Of a DNA stretch of 64,000 nt, positions 45,372 through 57,728 are shown one piece after another (the stretch's first letter is position 1; each line of letters opens with the position of its first letter). The DNA comes from Celoporthe dispersa (Eukaryota > Ascomycota > Sordariomycetes > Diaporthales > Cryphonectriaceae), in contig WAID01000009.1 in NCBI GenBank assembly GCA_016584495.1, forward strand, positions 310,001 to 374,000. The letters run 5' to 3'. The translations under genes were made by a program, and so were the position numbers. The notes beneath the pieces are model-generated. The model made no database searches. It saw only the letters and a program-made list of their open reading frames with translations, and was not told the DNA's origin.

Positions 45372-47464
45372 TCAAGAGTATAGCTCCGGATAAGATGCTT
45401 TGATCATATCGGCTCCCTGCAGGACAGCATGTTAATCAATGGACAACTCCTTCGCAGCAAGACGTCGGGCAGAGGTTACCTTTTCTCCAATCATGTAGAC
45501 CGCATTCTGGATGCGACAGTCCGGAATGACTGGGATGACAGAGGCATCAATGACGCGAAGCTTGTCCACCCCGTAGACCTTCAGCTTGTTGTCGACGGCG
45601 CCCTGCTTGATGTCCCTGCCCATGCGGACGGTCCCGCAGGGGTGGAAGCCAGTCTGCGACCTCTCCTTGATCATAGTCTCCATCGCCTCGTCTGACTGGC
45701 GCGGCATCGGCCAGGGGTAGTCCTCGCCGATGATGTCCTTCATGCCCTCGCCGTTCATCAGGATGTCATCCACAAAGCGGACACCCTGGCGAAGGGCCAC
45801 GAGGTCGAGACGGTTCTCGAAGAAATTGATGTTGACCTTGGGCTGCTCGAGCGGGTCCAGCGAGCCCAGCGTCACGGTGCCGGCGCGCGAGAGCGGGCGG
45901 GTTAGGTCCACGATGATGGTGAGCCAGTCACCCTCGGGCGGGCACGGGATGTGCCACTGGAACGCGTCCGAGAACATGGGCACGAAGTCGATCTCGAAGT
46001 GTGGCTGGCCACCGGGCCCAAAAGGGTCGACATTGCCGTTTGCTTTCTTGTAGGCCACGTACTCGTCGTCCTGTTCCAGCCACGAGTCGATGCGTGGGAG
46101 GCCGACGAGCTCGAGCAGGCCGCTGGCGTAGGGGCCCCTGTTCTTGTTGACGTAGGCGGACACGGCGGCATCGTGAGCCGGGCCAGGGCGGAGAAGGTGA
46201 CTATCTAGACCCAGACCGTCTCTGAGACGAAATACATGAGGCATGATGGGATGGTCGCTTGGCCGAAATAGTGTCAGCATGGTTTTTGGTGGTTTCCTTT
46301 TTTTTTAAAAAAGAAAAACCAACTGTCCTCTCAGGTGAAGATAAGAGAATTTTCAAAGCATGGCGTTGAATGACAAGTATTACTCACAGAAGGTTCTGGC
46401 CCACGTTCTCTGATGCAACGACAGGAGTGATGCCGAATTCATTGAGTGTCTTCTCAGGACCGATACCAGAGAGCATCAGCAGCTTAGGAGACTCAAAGAC
46501 GCCCTGAGAGACAATGACTTCATGATTCGCCTCGAAGGTGTACGAGTTGCCATCTGGGCCGAAGACCTCCACACCAGTCGCCTTGCCCCCTTCAAGAACG
46601 ATCCGCTTGGAGTTCGTCCTGGAGAGGACAGCAATATTGTCTTTGCCCGTCAGGTACATCCAGCTGGACGAGCGCTTGCCGTCGTAGATGGAGTTGGTGC
46701 ACTTCCACAGCCCTCGCATGGTACCGTTGTGAACCTCGTCGGTGAGACTCTCGCCTTTGCTGACCCAGGCCTTCTCGAGCGCGTCACGGAACGGCTTCAG
46801 CTCAGGAATCAGATCAGAGTGCGAGACGGGGATGGGCCCGTCCTTGCCGATGTACTTGAGCTCAGGACGGTACATGGCCTGATCGTCATGATAACTGGCT
46901 GGCTAAACACATAATTCTTACTTGAGCTTCTCGTCCGACGCGGTATCATTAAATCACATATATTTTACTGCTCTCGCGTCGAGGTTGACTTACCTTGCAC
47001 AGATACTCCTTCACATTGTCCCAAGTCCAATCCTCCCCTGCATACTCAGCCCAGTCGTCAAAGGTCGCCGCCGAGCCCGGGATCCAAGTGTAGTAGTTGA
47101 GACAGCTGCTCCCGCCGAGGACCTTGCCGCGGGTGTTTGGCTTCTCGACACGGGTGTACTCGGGCCGGTCGATCATGGTGGTCTTGTACGCCCAGTCATA
47201 CTTGCTGCCGCGCAGCTCAAAGGCCCGGGCTGGAGTTGTGATGGAGTCGATGTCCTCTGGGTTCCCGATGCCGGCCTCGATGACGAGGATGTTGACCTTG
47301 GGGTTCTCTGCGAGGCGGCCAGCAACTACGCAGCCCGCTGTCCCGCCTGTGGTAATAGTCAGTGAATATATTGCATAACAAGGAGGAGCCAAAATAGGAC
47401 TTAGTCACTGACCTCCGACGACAATAAAGTCAAACTTCTTGGGAGCTTCGCTGATGGAAGGCAT
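45372..47464 (-). CDS. GMC family FAD-dependent oxidoreductase
   Basis: Supported exons are 47464-47413, 47346-46994, 46878-46388, 46257-45480 and 45416-45372, about 570 residues. GMC enzymes oxidise alcohols, aldehydes or sugars with FAD. The dinucleotide-binding motif FIVVGGGTAGCVVAGRLAEN is assembled across intron 1. GKVLGGSSCLNYYTWIPGS is the first GMC signature and QGVFESPKLLMLSGIG the second. The active-site histidine region is FHPCGTVRMG, and the end is CRIQNAVYMIGEKGADMIK. The join between 46994 and 46878 is unresolved. A very small exon near 46932-46924 (reading KLK) would give the usual KLKAMYRPEL, but its donor lacks one G for correct phase. There is no secretion signal, so it is probably intracellular. 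Confidence 0.86.
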
Positions 47465-50400
47465 GTTGTAGATTGTGAAGAGGATCTGTTTCCCTTTATT
47501 TCTGACGCTCAAAGGAGGCAGTAAGGATAGTAGATGGCTTTGACCCGGTCTGAACCACGGTTGATATACTATGGCTAATAAGATGTAATTGACTGGTTTA
47601 TCCAGGGAGAACCTCTGCTGTTGAGATTCTGGATTTCCTTTTTGTAATCTAGTGGCAACCTCTTCAGATTTATAGACCGCCGCCAAGACACCCATGTCGT
47701 TCTCACCGTGCCAGTAACTTGACAAACAATCAAAGAGGTCAATGTCTTAACGCTACAGAATGTACAGTTACATAGGCTTAGTGAGTGCTTGCAGCCTGTG
47801 TGCAACCCACACGTTGCATAGTGTGTGGTTTGTTCGTCCCCCTGCCGGATATGCTTCGGGATTGGCGCAGCGAGGCTGGCCCGACAGAATGTGTCATGCA
47901 CAGTGAGTAAGCAAGCACACATCAAGCTGCCTGCATAAGTGCAGTAGGTAGTACGACACTCCGAGCTATGTGTTCGGGATCGAGGCTACTAAGAAACCTC
48001 CGTCTGTTGTGCATCGCAATATCTCGTCTACTCTCGCTGATCCTTTGATGTTGGGTAAAGCCGAGCGTGCCGAGTTTGCCGACTGAACCCAGTGTTTTGC
48101 CCTAATACATGCAACATGCAAGCCACTTCGTGCTTCACTTCGGTGTGAGTAGTGTGTATGTTTAGTGAGCCGATTGCGAATTTCCGCCTTGTCCTTGTAG
48201 AGATTGCACGGTGTCTCGGAAATCACCATGATGGGCTTTCTTGCTGTGCTCAAGATCCAGGACCAAGGAAAGCACAGGATTAATTACCACACGTTGGATA
48301 ATTAGAGACCAGCACTTCTCGCTATACATAACAAATTACATATAAATCCACACAAGCTCGTGGATTCAATTCATCAATCTAAGTCAACCTCATCGACACG
48401 CTCATCACTTGCATTTGATCGACAGCCTAGCGATGACACACTCATCGCTATTTCGTTTCCAAATCTCTACCTTCCAGAGTCATTTCAAACTGGTGCCTTT
48501 ACTTCGCTGCCCGCGGCTATCACAGAAAACCCATCAATCATCACTATGACTAAAATACATAAAATAAAACGATGTTTCGTTTGTTGAAGAGTTATTATCT
48601 CAATCTTGATTCCAAATCCGATCTCGTCGTGGGATTGGGAACGCCACAGCAACCCCTCACGAGGCTGCCCCTGTGCGAAACCCAGTCAACTAACAGCGGT
48701 GTGGCGACAGCGATCTCGTCAAGAGGACACTCCTGCTGTAACCTCGGAGTGCATGCATCTCAGTGGAATTTCTACCCTGCTGCAGCAGGGGATACACTTC
48801 TGTCTCCGCGTGGCCCCTCCTCACGCTTCCAGCGCTTGAAAAGAAATCCGGGCAGCCAATGTCATGTCGCACTTCACAAACGGCAGAAACCTTGGACAAA
48901 AGCAGCAAGGCTTCCACAGGTCGAGCTGGAGTTTCTACCTAAATCTCAGAGCAGAGAGATCTGCGAATACCCTGGGAGGTGTGGGAGGATGCGGAATCAA
49001 GTCGTCTACGAGGGGCCAAGTGACGAGGACTCTGTGTTTGGCATCGTGAGTGACCTTACTAGCCCATGTGGGAACTTCTGCCGATTTTCACTCATGATAA
49101 CGAAATTGTATTATCTAGGGTACGGCGGCTGTGTTAGTTCTTCCCGAGGATCGGTCATGTTTCTCAACTCTTGACCATAGGTTCCAGCAGAAGCAGCCGG
49201 CTAGAATACCACAAGTACTCGATCGTGGCAAGTCAACTCACGAAAAATGTGAATGCGAAATGATCAAAAGATGATGATCATGTTCGCTGCTAGGACACTA
49301 ATTTTACTCTGACTCAAATTCTTCTGAAGAGACGTAATTATCGCCTGTAGATGTTGCCGTGTGGGTTTGAAAGGTACTTAGGTACTCCATCCTTTGAGTC
49401 ATCTTCCTTCTCTCCCAAGCAACATCGCTTATCCCGACAGTCAGCTTCTCTTGAGATGAAGAGTACAATCTGGTTAGTGATGGTGTTCATCTCGTCCGCG
49501 TGAAGGTGGATTCCAAATCCAACTAACATCATAATATGGCTACCAGTCCCGAGGCTGAGGCGAGTTGGTGAGGAGTCCTGTTACAACACTACCTACGATG
49601 ATGTCTGCCCCTTCTGGATACTATACTTCCAAATCATGTCACCCAAAGAAGCCTAGGAGTCCAGATGGAACGCCTTCGGCGTGATTATTCTTGCTCTCCA
49701 GCCGACTGATCCTCCGCTCGATCTATCTGGCCAACAAGGCCGCTTTTCAACGACAAGGTGAGTCATGCCCCCGTCTTCTGAATGGCTCGCTGTGAAGCGA
49801 GATGTGCCTTTGCATCGGTGATACCTTCTATCTTCAGCCTGGTAGGTATCTGATGACTTCGAGCAGGCCGCGTTCCTTCAATCCATAACGGCGAGGGTGG
49901 TGATGGCTCGCTCCCCTGCTGCAGATACGAGCAAGTTGTCCAGCATCGCAGTCACACTACGTTGTTTAGGGAAGAGAGGGTGTGGTACAAGGAGCACAAG
50001 TTCAAGGGGTTATCGTCGCATCACTGACACACACACAAGCAGTAGCGATCCAGGTCCCCATTTTCGAGCATGGGATGCGGCATGCTGCAGATTTGGTGCT
50101 AGTCCCCAAGCCTTGCCACGTAATCGTTCTGTATGTATGGCATACAGGAGCCATCTGTCACCAAGACGCTTCCGTGAACGCTACATTCATGTACAGCGTT
50201 GATCGTTGCCATACATGCACCGGACTTCGACCAGTGATAGTCACGATAGCTTCGTAGAGTGCCGGTATCTTCATGTGCCGAGAGGTAGCAGCAGGATAAT
50301 GAAGCATGTAGTCGTTGCATGATTGTCACAAGTGGCGGATGAGGACCGCAGACCTTTGCAAACGGACCTTGAGTGGGGGAAAAAAAACTGGCCGCCAGCA

Positions 50401-50974
50401 GGGACACTTTGTGCAGATTGGGATGGGGCACTCGGGGCGAAGGCGAATAATTCGATCCACATACCCATCCTCCTGCCGGTTTGCCTTCCCACCCCTGTCC
50501 TGAATGGGAGGTCTCAAGTACCTCCCTATCACCTGATGATTGACTGATAGTAGCAGATACTTTGGACTGTGGCAGTCCGAAGCTGGCTGACTGGGTGTCT
50601 TGACACCGCTTTCCCTTCCACTGGTACGAAACTGACCGCTAATGCCCACTTGGCAGGAAGACAAGTCGTGCCACCGAGTGCGATTCAACTCCCCTTTCTT
50701 CTGTGTTCTAGACAGTCTTCTTCCTCCTAACCTCAAGCCAATTCAAACAAGCGTAAAATGGTAGTAACCAAGACCTGAACTGTAAGCAACGTCTATTTCC
50801 CATGCTGCACCACACGCCTGGTATCTCACGTCTAAAGTAATATGCAACCCATCACTATCCTAAATTACACAAGGTATTGTCCTCAACAGCTCTTTTCTCT
50901 CAACAGCATAGAGCCCGCCATGTTGTCGTCTGTTCGAACGAGCTGCGGCCCACGCATTACATATCCTTCCTCGT
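47465..50974. other. Gene-poor region, 3.5 kb
   Basis: No recognised gene. An ORF at 48572-49174 (plus, 200 codons, ATG start, about eight cysteines) has no signal peptide and no family I know; it could be a real orphan but has no independent support. The 3' end of the b5-reductase gene borders it on the right. Confidence 0.45.
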
Positions 50975-52431
50975 CTAGAAGCAAAACACCTGGTCCGTCA
51001 TTTTCGGCGCCGCACCAGGCTTTTCGAACCCCAAGTCCACCAGCGCCTTCTTGGCAACATTCACCATCCCCGGAGGCCCACACAAGAGCACCTTGGATCC
51101 TTCGTCTCGGGGGTCGGGAAATCTCTGCGCCATGAGCTCCCTGGTGACATATCCAGTCCCGTATGTCCAGTCCTCAGGCGGGCTGTCGAGCAGATAATGA
51201 ATCTTTAGGTTGTTCGGATACCGTCTCGCAAAGGCCTCGAGTTCTCCCCGTAGGAGGATATCGCCTTGTGTCCGGTTGGCGTAAATCAGACTGACCTCGG
51301 TCGCGTCCCTTGGATCCTCGCAGATGGCCCGGATTAGCTGGTACATGGGCGTGATGCCTGTCCCCCCAGCAAGCATCCCGATCTTCTTGCAGAGGCCCCT
51401 CCTGTACCTCATCGCGCCCTTGGGACCCCTGAACAGAACCTCGTCGCCGACCGAGAGGTTGGCGAGGTATTTGCCCGTGAGGAGGCCATCGGGGTAGACC
51501 TTGATGATAAGGTCGAGGATGCCCTTGTCCGCGTTGTTTGACACGGGAGTGTATGATCGTTGGACAGTCGCGCCGTCTACCGTGGCCTTGATCGCGACGT
51601 GTTGGCCTATGGGAAGACCGAGCACAGTATCCGGCGTGGGCAGCTCGAAGACGAGCCTGTAGACGTTGGGTGCTACCAGCTCTTTCTCGATGAGGGGGAG
51701 AGGGTGGAATGTCTGTGGGTCCAGCCAGCCTCTCGAGAGGAGAGGGTCTGCCTTGGCTATCCGAGGGATTTTCTTGTGTGGTGCCTCGCGATGTAAAAAG
51801 CCGTCCATGCTCAGCAGCTGGGAGGCCTTCCTCACACCCCAGCCGCCCACGAGAAGAGCGACAGTGGAAGCCAGAAAGAAGCCCTCGGCAAACCCGAGTC
51901 CTCCACTTGTACTGACAGGACCCTGTGACTGCCTTGCCCTGACCAGCCTCGACAGAGTTGATAGGTCTGCTTTCTGTAGGCCGAGAAGAGCCCCGGTCAG
52001 CGCACCGAGGGATACAACCGTGCCGCCAACTGCAGCAGTTGGTATGTTGCTCCTGGAGGTCTGAGGTTTTGCTGCGGCCTTGACAGCTAACCGGACCGCC
52101 TTTAAAGCTGTTGATGGTCTGGAGTTGCCCTTGAGCTGGCCGATGTGGTATGCCGCCATGATCTCCTCCGCATCCTCGGAGTGGCCAGCGTCGTCGAAGG
52201 CCTGCGTCCCATCCTTTCCTGCGACATCCAGCAGGATGTCCACACCTCCTGGATGGTCGTCTAGATACTTTGTAAGGTCATATACTGGTTGTTTTTTGTT
52301 AGTTTCTATGCCTTCACGCCTGATGAATGATTTTCTTGCTTACCCTCTCCGCGAATTGTCATCCAGCAGTCCTTGCGCTCACAGTGCGCTGCCACCTCCT
52401 TGGTAGTAAACAATGTTGGTTCCACGCCCAT
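50975..52431 (-). CDS. Cytochrome b5 / cytochrome b5 reductase fusion protein, membrane-anchored
   Basis: Exons 52431-52344 and 52284-50975 (59-nt intron, CTAAC branch, CCAG) give 465 residues. The N-terminal cytochrome b5 domain has heme ligands His40 in HPGG and His64 in AGHSEDA, the usual spacing. Two hydrophobic segments lie around residues 113-133 and 162-180. The reductase half has the FAD motif RSYTPVS (272-278), a GGTGITPM nucleotide-binding loop (336-343) and CGPPGM (431-436), and ends VFCF. It should pass electrons from NADH to its own heme or to P450s, desaturases and similar enzymes. The gene is divergent from a P450 gene, 1.1 kb between starts. Confidence 0.91.
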
Positions 52432-53530
52432 GATGTGTCGGCTACTCTGCTAAGAAAGACGAATTGAGTATCTCTTCTTGTAATCCACAGGGAGCCTGCT
52501 TGGTGTCACTTTGGTGGCAGACATTGTCCCGCAGTGACCGGCGTAGGTCAGTCTTATAAGTCAGGTCCCCGTGTAAAAAAAAATCAAAAAAATCCAGTGA
52601 ACTTTCAGGGGGCGGTTTGCATTCCTCGGAGACGACGCCTGCTATCTGATCTGCTCGTGAGGACCCCATAATAGTCTCGAGGAAGCTCGGGCGGTTTTTT
52701 CCTTTGAGTGGGACCACCGAGGCTTTGGCAGTTGTGCTTAGTGAGTCCCAGAATAGATGCCGAGGTCCTTTTCCCTAAATTTACTATGCCAGATCCTCGC
52801 GCCCGCGCCATCGGCTCAAGGACCGACGGCATCCACGTGTTCTCCATAATATGCGGTATCCTCTCTTGGAAAACGAACGTTGCAAATCTTTTTCCCCTTC
52901 CTTGAATCTGCCAAGGAGTTTCCACTCTTGCCCCCCCCCCTCTCTCTCCCAAAAAAAGAACTCCATACAGTACCACACAAAATGTATCACAGCGGTACAT
53001 TTATGCTACGATATACATGGTGAGGTTACTGTAGATCTTGACGGCCGGGGTTCAACTTGAACTCCGGCCCGGGGTGCCGAGGCAGCTTAAACGTTTTACC
53101 CACCAGAATCTCCTTGCATTACTGATTATACGTCACTATCTGTATTTTTATTTTGCGGGTCGTGTTTTTCTTCTTTCCACAACGGCCTATATCTCGCTCT
53201 GACCGATATCTAGGAACGACAAACAAAAAAAAAAAGATTCCACACAGAATAGATTTATTGCATAACGTGCTTTTGCGCCTCGGCAAGTGGACCTTTTGGG
53301 AATCATCTTATCGTGTCTCTTGCGCCTCTGCAGCTCGCGGCACGAGGCTCTACATTGAGTGATATTTAATTCTGTGACCCCTGCGGATACTGGTCAAGAG
53401 CCCCTTAAAGGAGATTTAAATAAATCAGTCGCATCACCGTTTTTTTGGCAGTGCTATCCACACAAGCTGGACCTATCACTCGTCAACACAAGACTTGCTA
53501 TTTCTGAGATATCAAGTTAGTCATAGAACC
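52432..53530. promoter_or_regulatory. Divergent region between the b5-reductase and P450 genes
   Basis: 1.1 kb presumed to contain both promoters. It includes a strong inverted repeat at 53043-53069 and several A/T tracts. No coding signal was seen. Confidence 0.45.
53043..53069. repeat. 13-bp inverted repeat with 1-nt spacer
   Basis: GGCCGGGGTTCAA pairs with TTGAACTCCGGCC with a single mismatch around one C. It sits mid-way in the divergent promoter region, so it could be a dimer-binding operator or simply a hairpin. Confidence 0.75.
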
Positions 53531-55283
53531 ATGAGGCCAACAACAACATCCAAACAGTTTCATCTCCTTGGGGAGGATGTCTCCACAGCACAGGACATTG
53601 AAATCCCCTCGTCAATAGATGAGAGCGGACTGCGGCAACTTGTCGCATCACATTTCGCAATCGTCGAGTCTCAAGGTCAGTGATATTTGTTCTCTCTCCT
53701 TCGCTCCTTTTTTTTTTTTTTTTGTATTTACCACAATACGTAATTACTGACTGTTGCCAGGCATCGGATTCATCAGCGAGCATGAAGCCCTCACATCGAC
53801 TGCCGACGTCTTGGATGCGGATGGCCCCGTCTCCATCACGATCGACGGCAAAGCAGTCCACGAGGTGCCAGGGCCGAAAGGGCTGCCGTATGTTGGCAAC
53901 TACCTCGAAGTTTTTCCAGACCATCTTGGAAACCATGCACGGCTTTTTCGAGAAATACGGCCCCTTGTTCAAGACAAACAACATGGGCACCGTCAACTAC
54001 TTCACCAACGACCCAGCCCTCGCGACGATCGTCTTCACCGAGTCCGACTTCTTCAGCAAGGAGATACTACAGGGACACCCCTCTTCCCCATCAAGAACCA
54101 GGAAGCAGGTGTGTTCACAAGCGACACCAAGACCGAGGAGTGGAAGATGGCCCACAAATTCCTGCCCCCGTTCTTCGGCCCAAAGGCCGTCCGCCACTAC
54201 GCCCCGACGATGAACATGACCGTGGAGGGGGCGTTCAAGGTGTTCGACGAGCTGGCCGACCGGGATGAGGCGTGGAACGTGTATCCGTACATGATGAAGC
54301 TGGGCTCACAGGCCGTCGGCAAGCTCATCCTGGGCATGGACTTCAACCACTTCTCCAGCGTCGACGCCCCGCCCCACGAGATGGTCATGCTGATCGCCGA
54401 GTCCCTGGAGCTGATGAAGAAGATCACCAGCCTGCCGCACTGGTACTCGATGCTCCCGTTTGGAGACCCCAGGAGACTGCAGTGGATCAGGGACCGCATG
54501 GAGGCGCTGTTCCTGAAGGTATTTGAGGAGGCATCCACGGGCACCGAGGACCTGGATCTGCAGGAGGCCGCTCTGAAGGCCGAAAACATGATCGACTACC
54601 TGGTCCGCGCGACCGACAACGCAGGCAACAAGATGCCCCCAAACAAGTCCTGGCAGCCTCTTGTGGTGGCGACGGGTGCGGGATTCACCACTACGAGCTC
54701 GCTGATGTCCTGGCTCATCTACTCCATCGTGAACTACCCGGGAATGCAGGAGCGCCTGCTCCAGGAGCTTGTCGACAACGGCTTTACCGACGACACGGTG
54801 GTGACGGACGAGCTCACCTCGAAGCTCACGTTCCTGGACCACTTCATGAAAGAGACGCAGAGGCGGCACAACCCCTCCTTCCAGCCGGCGCGTACAGCCC
54901 AGTGCGACGTGGTCCTGCCCGGCGGATACAAGGTGCCCAAAGGAAGCGTGGTTGTCCCGTCGCTGCACCAAATCCACAACAGCCCGAAGATCTGGGGGAA
55001 CCCCGCCGAGTTTGACCCTGACAGGTGGGACTCGGAGAGGGTGAAGAATAGGCCCAGGAACTCGTACATGCCATTCGCGACTGGCCAGAGGATGTGTATT
55101 GGCTTCAACTTTGCCCTCCAGGAGGCTCGCATCTTTTTGACCAAGCTGGTCTGGCGGTATCACTTCTCCCTGGCGACGGAGGGCGCGATTGAATACGATC
55201 CGCAGTTCCAGCTGATCAGGCCGACCAATCTATACGTACGTGCCGAGCGGAGAGTAAAGTGGCCGCCGAGGAGTGATCTGTAG
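53531..55283 (+). CDS. Cytochrome P450 without an N-terminal membrane anchor; two compensating single-base shifts
   Basis: Exons 53531-53675 and 53761-55283 (85-nt intron with a T-rich tract and ACTGAC branch). P450 landmarks: VPGPKGLPYVGNYLEVFP, the I-helix region ATGAGFTTTSSLMSW, the K-helix ExxR in KETQRR, FDPDRWDSERV, and the heme loop PFATGQRMCIGFNFAL with its cysteine. Between 53944 and 54081 the frame is displaced. One T too many in the T5 run and one C too few in the C4 run restore FEKYGPLFKTNN through LQGHPLFPIKNQEAG. About 95 residues precede the proline-rich start, with no hydrophobic anchor, so the protein may be soluble or peripherally bound. The order recalls the CYP505-like clan, but there is no fused reductase. 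The substrate is unknown. Confidence 0.86.
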
Positions 55284-56737
55284 GGGTGGGCATCAACCCT
55301 GGATCATAGCATGATATCGTTTATAGGAGTAAAAAGGAGTAACTTGGAGGGATAGATATCGGTATTGATTCCATAATACAGGAAACATGATACAGGAAAA
55401 CTTGAAGCATGCACCAATTCTTCTTTTCACGTTGTATAAATTCAAACTCTACTATTGGCTTTGACACCGCGTAAAGACTAGGCTATATGTGCCGCTGAGG
55501 CAATGTTTCTTAATGCGCTCATCATATTCAGTAGTACACATATTGATCAAACTTTTCTCGTGTCGCAATACACCCTTCGTATGTCGGTACGCCGCGGCAT
55601 GCTTGGACAGGTCACTCACGCACCTGAACCTTACGGTGAGCACGGCTTTCACTCTGCCTATTTGTAAAATAAAGACACAGAAAAAGCCAGCTTGCCTCCT
55701 TTAAACGCCGAATATGATCGCACGGAAGAGAATTCGCGCTAGAGCGACGACACGTGAGGGAGGTGCCGGTAATGCCAACAGCCTTCTCCTGAACAGCCAA
55801 ATTAGGCAAAGCGTCCCCACACAGCCAATGGTCTTACACGCATCTAGCAAGGCTGCACATTGCAAATGAACTTGATCGCAAAGCAGGTTAGAATTAGGTC
55901 TTATTTGTGGGCTACGTCTCACTTGACTGAAAGATATGATATGTCAGATTAATCATCTAGCGACTTGCTTTTGTTGATTCGGGAAATAAATAAGGGCATG
56001 ATTCACAATCAGTGACTTGGTCTGACAATCCAGGTGGACATACCTCCTCGCACATCCTCACCTAACACCTAACGGGATCATTCAACCAAAATAGACTCTG
56101 GTTGCTCATTTTGACTTCCATTACATAATATTCAGCTCCTGCCTAGTAAGTGATTCTCGAGTTCATTGTTGGACATCCATGCTGCTGCTTGAGCTTGCAT
56201 CTGAGCAGCTTTGAGAGGACCCTTTCAATTTCAAACTGTCAACCTAATTATGTTAACAGGCTTACATTTCATGACGACTATAGCGGTGAGCAGCCTTGTT
56301 GTCTCACCCATATGCATCGCGATGTAAAATAGAGTGAAACCTGTTCTAGAGTCTTCTCTTGGGAATCCATTCATGCTCTGTCTCAAGTAGGTTGTATTCT
56401 GGCTATTTAAACAATAATTAGAGCCTAAGCCACGGCGATATCCACAATCTGGTCACTTCTGCCTTGTTTTTATCAATCTAGAATCCTCTGATCAGATTAT
56501 GAGGTGAGAAAAGTCACTTTTCAGGTCGCAATCGAATGCTGCAAACAGAGATAAAGAAGGTTCATTCACCCACAGGCCAAGTGCTAGAGCATATAGCCTT
56601 GCTAATCAGAGCTCTACCCCTTTCTCTCCCATACATACTCGACACAGCACAATCCTGATCTCTGCAAAGGAAAATTGACCTGTTTATGCCTCATCCTTTT
56701 TCGCCCATCTGCATTTTCATTCTTACACATAGCAAGA
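55284..56737. other. Intergenic region, 1.45 kb
   Basis: AT-rich, with only short ORFs. No supported gene or repeat. Confidence 0.45.
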
Positions 56738-57728
56738 ATGACTGCTGTTCGCATCACTCCTGGGAATATTCGGCTCTTTCTGCAGGCTGTTGAGCAGGGC
56801 AACATTCCCCTTGTATCCGACATGCTCAAAGTCATTGCAGAGGCAAATCTTACAACCCAAGGTTTCATCCTCGTAGACATGATCGACTACAAGGGCAACA
56901 CTGCTCTCATAAAAGCTGCCATGAAAGGCCGGCTCGGTGCGCCTTTCAAAACTTTCCAAGAGAGGTCATAGTTTGCATGCCAGCCTACATCTACTAACAT
57001 GGACCCATATAGAAATCGCCAACATCATACTTGGTAATGACATCTGGGCTGGCAGAACCCTTGATCGGGTCCAGTATGTGAATGCACAAGACAAAGACGG
57101 CATAAGCGCCATCCACGCAGCCGTCCTAAACGGCCACTTTGCGTTCCTCAGACTGCTCGTCAGAAATGGCGCGAGCGCCAACACTGTAAGCACAGGAGAC
57201 GTCACTCCCCTGCTGTCTGCGGTCAGAGAGTACATCGCCACTACCGATCCACTCCGCAAGAGTACGTATGGCGACATCATTCAGCTAGTTCTCAGCAGCA
57301 GGTGCGCCAAGGTCGACTACCCCTCCGCCAATAGCAACCGCGCAATCCACGAGGCCGCCCGGGCACATGACCCGGACCTTATCGCCGTGTTGCTCCGCGG
57401 CGGTGCCGACCCTAGCCTGCAGAACTGCGAGGGCGAGACGGCGCTGCACTGGGCGGTGCAGTCCGGCAACCTTCAGATGGTGAAGGTCCTGTTGGCGGGC
57501 GGGGCGAACCCGAACCTGTACAACTACAAGGGCGACACCGTTCTGCACACCGCCATGCGGGCTCCGCCTGCGCAGCAGAGATACATTGTCAACATTGTCG
57601 AGGCGCTGTTGGCCGCTGGTGCGATGCCGAATAAACGTAATATGCATGGCCTTGATGCGTGGGAGCTCGCACAGCTTATGGGGAACGAGGACGTTCACGC
57701 CTATTTTATACACAACTCTCTCCAGTGA
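56738..57728 (+). CDS. Small ankyrin-repeat protein
   Basis: Exons 56738-56936 and 57013-57728 give 304 residues. The 76-nt intron (GTGCGC, ACTAAC branch, TATAG) joins ALIKAAMKGRL to EIANIILGND. About five or six ankyrin repeats fill the chain: YKGNTALIKAAMKG, DKDGISAIHAAVLNGHFAFL, SNRAIHEAARAHDPDLIAVL, CEGETALHWAVQSGNLQMVK, YKGDTVLHTAMRAPP. No other domain, signal or membrane segment is visible. Such proteins are protein-protein adaptors, and nothing in the sequence shows the partner. The codon use of exon 2 is GC-rich against AT-rich surroundings. Confidence 0.85.

Noticed and set aside
48572..49174. 200-codon Cys-containing ORF
   Set aside because: It has an ATG and moderate length, but no signal peptide, no recognised domain and no conserved neighbour; noted in the intergenic entry but not called as a gene.
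45372..57728. A secondary-metabolite gene cluster
   Set aside because: A GMC oxidoreductase, b5-reductase and P450 are present, but there is no polyketide synthase, NRPS, terpene synthase or prenyltransferase in the window.
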